This document shows positions 1 to 10,080 of a stretch of DNA of 64,000 nt, in pieces. The stretch comes from Isoperla grammatica. Its lineage: Eukaryota; Arthropoda; Insecta; Plecoptera; Perlodidae. The position numbers and the translations under genes were made by a program. The stretch is taken from assembly GCA_945910005.1 (NCBI GenBank), contig OX246742.1, positions 48,014,211 to 48,078,210 on the forward strand, written 5' to 3'. Positions within the stretch are counted from its first letter, which is position 1. Each line of letters opens with the position of its first letter. Below the pieces are notes generated by a model. It had not been told where the DNA came from. It worked only from the letters and a program-made list of their open reading frames with translations, and did no database searches.

Positions 1-3000
1 CCTGCAACTGTGTCTGAACTAAGTATGTCCTGTCCCCCAGCTACGACCACTACGCCGCGCTGTGTGAGCTACTGCCTGCCCAGCCTGTTGCTGTGCCTGC
101 AACTGTGGCTGAACTAAGTATGTCCTGTCCCCCAGCTACGACCACTACGCCGCGCTGTGTGAGCTACTGCCTGCCGCGCTGCCCAGCCTGTTGCTGTGCC
201 TGCAACTGTGTCTGAACTAAGTATGTCCTGTCCCCCAGCTACGACCACTACGCCGCGCTGTGTGAGCTACTGCCTGCCGCGCTGCCCAGCCTGTTGCTGT
301 GCCTGCAACTGTGTCTGAACTAAGTATGTCCTGTCCCCCAGCTACGACCACTACGCCGCGCTGTGTGAGCTACTGCCTGCCGCGCTGCCCAGCCTGTTGC
401 TGTGCCTGCAACTGTGGCTGAACTAAGTATGTCCTGTCCCCCAGCTACGACCACTACGCCGCGCTGTGTGAGCTACTGCCTGCCGCGCTGCCCAGCCTGT
501 TGCTGTGCCTGCAACTGTGTCTGAACTAAGTATGTCCTGTCCCCCAGCTACGACCACTACGCCGCGCTGTGTGAGCTACTGCCTGCCGCGCTGCCCAGCC
601 TGTTGCTGTGCCTGCAACTGTGTCTGAACTAAGTATGTCCTGTCCCCCAGCTACGACCACTACGCCGCGCTGTGTGAGCTACTGCCTGCCGCACTGCCCA
701 GCCTGTTGCTGTGCCTGCAACTGTGGCTGAACTAAGTATGTCCTGTCCCCCAGCTACGACCACTACGCCGCGCTGTGTGAGCTACTGCCTGCCCAGCCTG
801 TTGCTGTGCCTGCAACTGTGTCTGAACTAAGTATGTCCTGTCCCCCAGCTACGACCACTACGCCGCGCTGTGTGAGCTACTGCCTGCCGCGCTGCCCAGC
901 CTGTTGCTGTGCCTGCAACTGTGTCTGAACTAAGTATGTCCTGTCCCCCAGCTACGACCACTACGCCGCGCTGTGTGAGCTACTGCCTGCCGCGCTGCCC
1001 AGCCTGTTGCTGTGCCTGCAACTGTGTCTGAACTAAGTATGTCCTGTCCCCCAGCTACGACCACTACGCCGCGCTGTGTGAGCTACTGCCTGCCGCGCTG
1101 CCCAGCCTGTTGCTGTGCCTGCAACTGTGTCTGAACTAAGTATGTCCTGTCCCCCAGCTACGACCACTACGCCGCGCTGTGTGAGCTACTGCCTGCCCAG
1201 CCTGTTGCTGTGCCTGCAACTGTGTCTGAACTAAGTATGTCCTGTCCCCCAGCTACGACCACTACGCCGCGCTGTGTGAGCTACTGCCTGCCCAGCCTGT
1301 TGCTGTGCCTGCAACTGTGTCTGAACTAAGTATGTCCTGTCCCCCAGCTACGACCACTACGCCGCGCTGTGTGAGCTACTGCCTGCCGCGCTGCCCAGCC
1401 TGTTGCTGTGCCTGCAACTGTGTCTGAACTAAGTATGTCCTGTCCCCCAGCTACGACCACTACGCCGCGCTGTGTGAGCTACTGCCTGCCGCGCTGCCCA
1501 GCCTGTTGCTGTGCCTGCAAGTGTGTCTGAACTAAGTATGTCCTGTCCCCCAGCTACGACCACTACGCCGCGCTGTGTGAGCTACTGCCTGCCGCGCTGC
1601 CCAGCCTGTTACTGTGCCTGCAACTGTGTCTGAACTAAGTATGTCCTGTCCCCCAGCTACGACCACTACGCCGCGCTGTGTGAGCTACTGCCTGCCGCGC
1701 TGCCCAGCCTGTTGCTGTGCCTGCAACTGTGTCTGAACTAAGTATGTCCTGTCCCCCAGCTACGACCACTACGCCGCGCTGTGTGAGCTACTGCCTGCCG
1801 CGCTGCCCAGCCTGTTGCTGTGCCTGCAACTGTGTCTGAACTAAGTATGTCCTGTCCCCCAGCTACGACCACTACGCCGCGCTGTGTGAGCTACTGCCTG
1901 CCGCGCTGCCCAGCCTGTTGCTGTGCCTGCAACTGTGTCTGAACTAAGTATGTCCTGTCCCCCAGCTACGACCACTACGCCGCGCTGTGTGAGCTACTGC
2001 CTGCCGCGCTGCCCAGCCTGTTGCTGTGCCTGCAAGTGTGTCTGAACTAAGTATGTCCTGTCCCCCAGCTACGACCACTACGCCGCGCTGTGTGAGCTAC
2101 TGCCTGCCGCGCTGCCCAGCCTGTTGCTGTGCCTGCAAGTGTGTCTGAACTAAGTATGTCCTGTCCCCCAGCTACGACCACTACGCCGCGCTGTGTGAGC
2201 TACTGCCTGCCGCGCTGCCCAGCCTGTTGCTGTGCCTGCAACTGTGTCTGAACTAAGTATGTCCTGTCCCCCAGCTACGACCACTACGCCGCGCTGTGTG
2301 AGCTACTGCCTGCCGCGCTGCCCAGCCTGTTGCTGTGCCTGCAACTGTGTCTGAACTAAGTATGTCCTGTCCCCCAGCTACGACCACTACGCCGCGCTGT
2401 GTGAGCTACTGCCTGCCGCGCTGCCCAGCCTGTTGCTGTGCCTGCAACTGTGTCTGAACTAAGTATGTCCTGTCCCCCAGCTACGACCACTACGCCGCGC
2501 TGTGTGAGCTACTGCCTGCCGCGCTGCCCAGCCTGTTGCTGTGCCTGCAAGTGTGGCTGAACTAAGTATGTCCTGTCCCCCAGCTACGACCACTACGCCG
2601 CGCTGTGTGAGCTACTGCCTGCCGCGCTGCCCAGCCTGTTGCTGTGCCTGCAACTGTGTCTGAACTAAGTATGTCCTGTCCCCCAGCTACGACCACTACG
2701 CCGCGCTGTGTGAGCTACTGCCTGCCGCGCTGCCCAGCCTGTTGCTGTGCCTGCAACTGTGTCTGAACTAAGTATGTCCTGTCCCCCAGCTACGACCACT
2801 ACGCCGCGCTGTGTGAGCTACTGCCTGCCGCGCTGCCCAGCCTGTTGCTGTGCCTGCAACTGTGTCTGAACTAAGTATGTCCTGTCCCCCAGCTACGACC
2901 ACTACGCCGCGCTGTGTGAGCTACTGCCTGCCGCGCTGCCCAGCCTGTTGCTGTGCCTGCAACTGTGTCTGAACTAAGTATGTCCTGTCCCCCAGCTACG

Positions 3001-6000
3001 ACCACTACGCCGCGCTGTGTGAGCTACTGCCTGCCGCGCTGCCCAGCCTGTTGCTGTGCCTGCAACTGTGTCTGAACTAAGTATGTCCTGTCCCCCAGCT
3101 ACGACCACTACGCCGCGCTGTGTGAGCTACTGCCTGCCGCGCTGCCCAGCCTGTTGCTGTGCCTGCAACTGTGTCTGAACTAAGTATGTCCTGTCCCCCA
3201 GCTACGACCACTACGCCGCGCTGTGTGAGCTACTGCCTGCCCAGCCTGTTGCTGTGCCTGCAACTGTGTCTGAACTAAGTATGTCCTGTCCCCCAGCTAC
3301 GACCACTACGCCGCGCTGTGTGAGCTACTGCCTGCCGCGCTGCCCAGCCTGTTGCTGTGCCTGCAAGTGTGGCTGAACTAAGTATGTCCTGTCCCCCAGC
3401 TACGACCACTACGCCGCGCTGTGTGAGCTACTGCCTGCCGCGCTGCCCAGCCTGTTGCTGTGCCTGCAACTGTGTCTGAACTAAGTATGTCCTGTCCCCC
3501 AGCTACGACCACTACGCCGCGCTGTGTGAGCTACTGCCTGCCGCGCTGCCCAGCCTGTTGCTGTGCCTGCAACTGTGTCTGAACTAAGTATGTCCTGTCC
3601 CCCAGCTACGACCACTACGCCGCGCTGTGTGAGCTACTGCCTGCCGCGCTGCCCAGCCTGTTGCTGTGCCTGCAACTGTGTCTGAACTAAGTATGTCCTG
3701 TCCCCCAGCTACGACCACTACGCCGCGCTGTGTGAGCTACTGCCTGCCGCGCTGCCCAGCCTGTTGCTGTGCCTGCAACTGTGTCTGAACTAAGTATGTC
3801 CTGTCCCCCAGCTACGACCACTACGCCGCGCTGTGTGAGCTACTGCCTGCCGCGCTGCCCAGCCTGTTGCTGTGCCTGCAACTGTGTCTGAACTAAGTAT
3901 GTCCTGTCCCCCAGCTACGACCACTACGCCGCGCTGTGTGAGCTACTGCCTGCCGCGCTGCCCAGCCTGTTGCTGTGCCTGCAACTGTGTCTGAACTAAG
4001 TATGTCCTGTCCCCCAGCTACGACCACTACGCCGCGCTGTGTGAGCTACTGCCTGCCGCGCTGCCCAGCCTGTTGCTGTGCCTGCAACTGTGTCTGAACT
4101 AAGTATGTCCTGTCCCCCAGCTACGACCACTACGCCGCGCTGTGTGAGCTACTGCCTGCCGCGCTGCCCAGCCTGTTGCTGTGCCTGCAACTGTGTCTGA
4201 ACTAAGTATGTCCTGTCCCCCAGCTACGACCACTACGCCGCGCTGTGTGAGCTACTGCCTGCCGCGCTGCCCAGCCTGTTGCTGTGCCTGCAACTGTGTC
4301 TGAACTAAGTATGTCCTGTCCCCCAGCTACGACCACTACGCCGCGCTGTGTGAGCTACTGCCTGCCGCGCTGCCCAGCCTGTTGCTGTGCCTGCAAGTGT
4401 GTCTGAACTAAGTATGTCCTGTCCCCCAGCTACGACCACTACGCCGCGCTGTGTGAGCTACTGCCTGTCACGCTGCCCAGCCTGTTGCTGTGCCTGCAAG
4501 TGTGTCTGAACTAAGTATGTCCTGTCCCCCAGCTACGACCACTACGCCGCGCTGTGTGAGCTACTGCCTGCCGCGCTGCCCAGCCTGTTGCTGTGCCTGC
4601 AAGTGTGTCTGAACTAAGTATGTCCTGTCCCCCAGCTACGACCACTACGCCGCGCTGTGTGAGCTACTGCCTGTCGCGCTGCCCAGCCTGTTGCTGTGCC
4701 TGCAACTGTGTCTGAACTAAGTATGTCCTGTCCCCCAGCTACGACCACTACGCCGCGCTGTGTGAGCTACTGCCTGCCGCGCTGCCCAGCCTGTTGCTGT
4801 GCCTGCAACTGTGTCTGAACTAAGTATGTCCTGTCCCCCAGCTACGACCACTACGCCGCGCTGTGTGAGCTACTGCCTGCCGCGCTGCCCAGCCTGTTGC
4901 TGTGCCTGCAACTGTGGCTGAACTAAGTATGTCCTGTCCCCCAGCTACGACCACTACGCCGCGCTGTGTGAGCTACTGCCTGTCGCGCTGCCCAGCCTGT
5001 TGCTGTGCCTGCAACTGTGTCTGAACTAAGTATGTCCTGTCCCCCAGCTACGACCACTACGCCGCGCTGTGTGAGCTACTGCCTGCCGCGCTGCCCAGCC
5101 TGTTGCTGTGCCTGCAACTGTGTCTGAACTAAGTATGTCCTGTCCCCCAGCTACGACCACTACGCCGCGCTGTGTGAGCTACTGCCTGTCGCGCTGCCCA
5201 GCCTGTTGCTGTGCCTGCAACTGTGTCTGAACTAAGTATGTCCTGTCCCCCAGCTACGACCACTACGCCGCGCTGTGTGAGCTACTGCCTGTCGCGCTGC
5301 CCAGCCTGTTGCTGTGCCTGCAACTGTGTCTGAACTAAGTATGTCCTGTCCCCCAGCTACGACCACTACGCCGCGCTGTGTGAGCTACTGCCTGCCGCGC
5401 TGCCCAGCCTGTTGCTGTGCCTGCAACTGTGTCTGAACTAAGTATGTCCTGTCCCCCAGCTACGACCACTACGCCGCGCTGTGTGAGCTACTGCCTGCCG
5501 CGCTGCCCAGCCTGTTGCTGTGCCTGCAACTGTGTCTGAACTAAGTATGTCCTGTCCCCCAGCTACGACCACTACGCCGCGCTGTGTGAGCTACTGCCTG
5601 CCGCGCTGCCCAGCCTGTTGCTGTGCCTGCAAGTGTGTCTGAACTAAGTATGTCCTGTCCCCCAGCTACGACCACTACGCCGCGCTGTGTGAGCTACTGC
5701 CTGCCGCGCTGCCCAGCCTGTTGCTGTGCCTGCAACTGTGTCTGAACTAAGTATGTCCTGTCCCCCAGCTACGACCACTACGCCGCGCTGTGTGAGCTAC
5801 TGCCTGCCCAGCCTGTTGCTGTGCCTGCAACTGTGTCTGAACTAAGTATGTCCTGTCCCCCAGCTACGACCACTACGCCGCGCTGTGTGAGCTACTGCCT
5901 GCCGCGCTGCCCAGCCTGTTGCTGTGCCTGCAACTGTGTCTGAACTAAGTATGTCCTGTCCCCCAGCTACGACCACTACGCCGCGCTGTGTGAGCTACTG

Positions 6001-9000
6001 CCTGCCGCGCTGCCCAGCCTGTTGCTGTGCCTGCAAGTGTGTCTGAACTAAGTATGTCCTGTCCCCCAGCTACGACCACTACGCCGCGCTGTGTGAGCTA
6101 CTGCCTGCCGCGCTGCCCAGCCTGTTGCTGTGCCTGCAACTGTGTCTGAACTAAGTATGTCCTGTCCCCCAGCTACGACCACTACGCCGCGCTGTGTGAG
6201 CTACTGCCTGCCGCGCTGCCCAGCCTGTTGCTGTGCCTGCAAGTGTGTCTGAACTAAGTATGTCCTGTCCCCCAGCTACGACCACTACGCCGCGCTGTGT
6301 GAGCTACTGCCTGCCCAGCCTGTTGCTGTGCCTGCAACTGTGTCTGAACTAAGTATGTCCTGTCCCCCAGCTACGACCACTACGCCGCGCTGTGTGAGCT
6401 ACTGCCTGCCGCGCTGCCCAGCCTGTTGCTGTGCCTGCAACTGTGTCTGAACTAAGTATGTCCTGTCCCCCAGCTACGACCACTACGCCGCGCTGTGTGA
6501 GCTACTGCCTGCCGCGCTGCCCAGCCTGTTGCTGTGCCTGCAACTGTGTCTGAACTAAGTATGTCCTGTCCCCCAGCTACGACCACTACGCCGCGCTGTG
6601 TGAGCTACTGCCTGCTGCGCTGCCCAGCCTGTTGCTGTGCCTGCAACTGTGTCTGAACTAAGTATGTCCTGTCCCCCAGCTACGACCACTACGCCGCGCT
6701 GTGTGAGCTACTGCCTGCCGCGCTGCCCAGCCTGTTGCTGTGCCTGCAACTGTGTCTGAACTAAGTATGTCCTGTCCCCCAGCTACGACCACTACGCCGC
6801 GCTGTGTGAGCTACTGCCTGCCGCGCTGCCCAGCCTGTTGCTGTGCCTGCAACTGTGTCTGAACTAAGTATGTCCTGTCCCCCAGCTACGACCACTACGC
6901 CGCGCTGTGTGAGCTACTGCCTGCCCAGCCTGTTGCTGTGCCTGCAACTGTGTCTGAACTAAGTATGTCCTGTCCCCCAGCTACGACCACTACGCCGCGC
7001 TGTGTGAGCTACTGCCTGCCCAGCCTGTTGCTGTGCCTGCAACTGTGTCTGAACTAAGTATGTCCTGTCCCCCAGCTACGACCACTACGCCGCGCTGTGT
7101 GAGCTACTGCCTGCCCAGCCTGTTGCTGTGCCTGCAAGTGTGTCTGAACTAAGTATGTCCTGTCCCCCAGCTACGACCACTACGCCGCGCTGTGTGAGCT
7201 ACTGCCTGCCGCGCTGCCCAGCCTGTTGCTGTGCCTGCAACTGTGTCTGAACTAAGTATGTCCTGTCCCCCAGCTACGACCACTACGCCGCGCTGTGTGA
7301 GCTACTGCCTGTCGCGCTGCCCAGCCTGTTGCTGTGCCTGCAACTGTGTCTGAACTAAGTATGTCCTGTCCCCCAGCTACGACCACTACGCCGCGCTGTG
7401 TGAGCTACTGCCTGCCGCGCTGCCCAGCCTGTTGCTGTGCCTGCAAGTGTGTCTGAACTAAGTATGTCCTGTCCCCCAGCTACGACCACTACGCCGCGCT
7501 GTGTGAGCTACTGCCTGCCCAGCCTGTTGCTGTGCCTGCAACTGTGTCTGAACTAAGTATGTCCTGTCCCCCAGCTACGACCACTACGCCGCGCTGTGTG
7601 AGCTACTGCCTGCCGCGCTGCCCAGCCTGTTGCTGTGCCTGCAAGTGTGTCTGAACTAAGTATGTCCTGTCCCCCAGCTACGACCACTACGCCGCGCTGT
7701 GTGAGCTACTGCCTGCCGCGCTGCCCAGCCTGTTGCTGTGCCTGCAACTGTGTCTGAACTAAGTATGTCTGTCCCCCAGCTACGACCACTACGCCGCGCT
7801 GTGTGAGCTACTGCCTGCCGCGCTGCCCAGCCTGTTGCTGTGCCTGCAACTGTGTCTGAACTAAGTATGTCCTGTCCCCCAGCTACGACCACTACGCCGC
7901 GCTGTGTGAGCTACTGCCTGCCCAGCCTGTTGCTGTGCCTGCAACTGTGTCTGAACTAAGTATGTCCTGTCCCCCAGCTACGACCACTACGCCGCGCTGT
8001 GTGAGCTACTGCCTGCCGCGCTGCCCAGCCTGTTGCTGTGCCTGCAACTGTGTCTGAACTAAGTATGTCCTGTCCCCCAGCTACGACCACTACGCCGCGC
8101 TGTGTGAGCTACTGCCTGCCGCGCTGCCCAGCCTGTTGCTGTGCCTGCAACTGTGTCTGAACTAAGTATGTCCTGTCCCCCAGCTACGACCACTACGCCG
8201 CGCTGTGTGAGCTACTGCCTGCCGCGCTGCCCAGCCTGTTGCTGTGCCTGCAACTGTGTCTGAACTAAGTATGTCCTGTCCCCCAGCTACGACCACTACG
8301 CCACGCTGTGTGAGCTACTGCCTGCCGCGCTGCCCAGCCTGTTGCTGTGCCTGCAACTGTGTCTGAACTAAGTATGTCCTGTCCCCCAGCTACGACCACT
8401 ACGCCGCGCTGTGTGAGCTACTGCCTGCCCAGCCTGTTGCTGTGCCTGCAAGTGTGTCTGAACTAAGTATGTCCTGTCCCCCAGCTACGACCACTACGCC
8501 GCGCTGTGTGAGCTACTGCCTGCCCAGCCTGTTGCTGTGCCTGCAACTGTGTCTGAACTAAGTATGTCCTGTCCCCCAGCTACGACCACTACGCCGCGCT
8601 GTGTGAGCTACTGCCTGCCGCGCTGCCCAGCCTGTTGCTGTGCCTGCAACTGTGTCTGAACTAAGTATGTCCTGTCCCCCAGCTACGACCACTACGCCGC
8701 GCTGTGTGAGCTACTGCCTGTCGCGCTGCCCAGCCTGTTGCTGTGCCTGCAACTGTGTCTGAACTAAGTATGTCCTGTCCCCCAGCTACGACCACTACGC
8801 CGCGCTGTGTGAGCTACTGCCTGTCGCGCTGCCCAGCCTGTTGCTGTGCCTGCAACTGTGTCTGAACTAAGTATGTCCTGTCCCCCAGCTACGACCACTA
8901 CGCCGCGCTGTGTGAGCTACTGCCTGCCGCGCTGCCCAGCCTGTTGCTGTGCCTGCAACTGTGTCTGAACTAAGTATGTCCTGTCCCCCAGCTACGACCA

Positions 9001-10080
9001 CTACGCCGCGCTGTGTGAGCTACTGCCTGCCGCGCTGCCCAGCCTGTTGCTGTGCCTGCAAGTGTGTCTGAACTAAGTATGTCTGTCCCCCAGCTACGAC
9101 CACTACGCCGCGCTGTGTGAGCTACTGCCTGCCGCGCTGCCCAGCCTGTTGCTGTGCCTGCAACTGTGTCTGAACTAAGTATGTCCTGTCCCCCAGCTAC
9201 GACCACTACGCCGCGCTGTGTGAGCTACTGCCTGCCGCGCTGCCCAGCCTGTTGCTGTGCCTGCAACTGTGTCTGAACTAAGTATGTCCTGTCCCCCAGC
9301 TACGACCACTACGCCGCGCTGTGTGAGCTACTGCCTGCCGCGCTGCCCAGCCTGTTGCTGTGCCTGCAACTGTGTCTGAACTAAGTATGTCCTGTCCCCC
9401 AGCTACGACCACTACGCCGCGCTGTGTGAGCTACTGCCTGTCACGCTGCCCAGCCTGTTGCTGTGCCTGCAACTGTGTCTGAACTAAGTATGTCCTGTCC
9501 CCCAGCTACGACCACTACGCCGCGCTGTGTGAGCTACTGCCTGCCCAGCCTGTTGCTGTGCCTGCAACTGTGTCTGAACTAAGTATGTCCTGTCCCCCAG
9601 CTACGACCACTACGCCGCGCTGTGTGAGCTACTGCCTGCCGCGCTGCCCAGCCTGTTGCTGTGCCTGCAAGTGTGTCTGAACTAAGTATGTCCTGTCCCC
9701 CAGCTACGACCACTACGCCGCGCTGTGTGAGCTACTGCCTGCCGCGCTGCCCAGCCTGTTGCTGTGCCTGCAACTGTGTCTGAACTAAGTATGTCCTGTC
9801 CCCCAGCTACGACCACTACGCCGCGCTGTGTGAGCTACTGCCTGCCCAGCCTGTTGCTGTGCCTGCAACTGTGTCTGAACTAAGTATGTCCTGTCCCCCA
9901 GCTACGACCACTACGCCGCGCTGTGTGAGCTACTGCCTGCCGCGCTGCCCAGCCTGTTGCTGTGCCTGCAAGTGTGTCTGAACTAAGTATGTCCTGTCCC
10001 CCAGCTACGACCACTACGCCGCGCTGTGTGAGCTACTGCCTGCTGCGCTGCCCAGCCTGTTGCTGTGCCTGCAAGTGTGG
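1..10080 (+). repeat. 103-bp tandem array of a splice-acceptor/exon-head unit
   Basis: About 98 head-to-tail units fill this stretch, and the array runs off the left edge. The main unit is 103 bp. A common 95-bp variant lacks 8 bp (gcgctgcc), and two 102-bp units lack one c (near 7768 and 9082). Each unit holds about 27 bp of intron tail ending in tgtcccccag, then about 76 bp identical to the head of the exon at 10005. In the frame of that exon each copy encodes YDHYAALCELLPAALPSLLL and a few more residues, then stops at TAA (ctgaactaag). The TAA is followed at once by gtatgt, a good donor consensus. Only the last unit continues into unique exon sequence. Unit identity is very high, with recurring single-base variants (aactgtgt, aagtgtgt, aactgtgg, gtcgcg). 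The boundaries are certain. Whether the copy number is biological or inflated by assembly cannot be decided here. Confidence 0.97.

Noticed and set aside
7656..9206. Two 78-codon minus-strand ORFs in the 103-bp array
   Set aside because: They exist only because a 102-bp unit restores the frame between neighbours. They are repeats of each other with no start context or splice signals.
1..10080. CRISPR-like array of regular repeats
   Set aside because: The units are contiguous with no unique spacers, and they lie in a eukaryotic gene.
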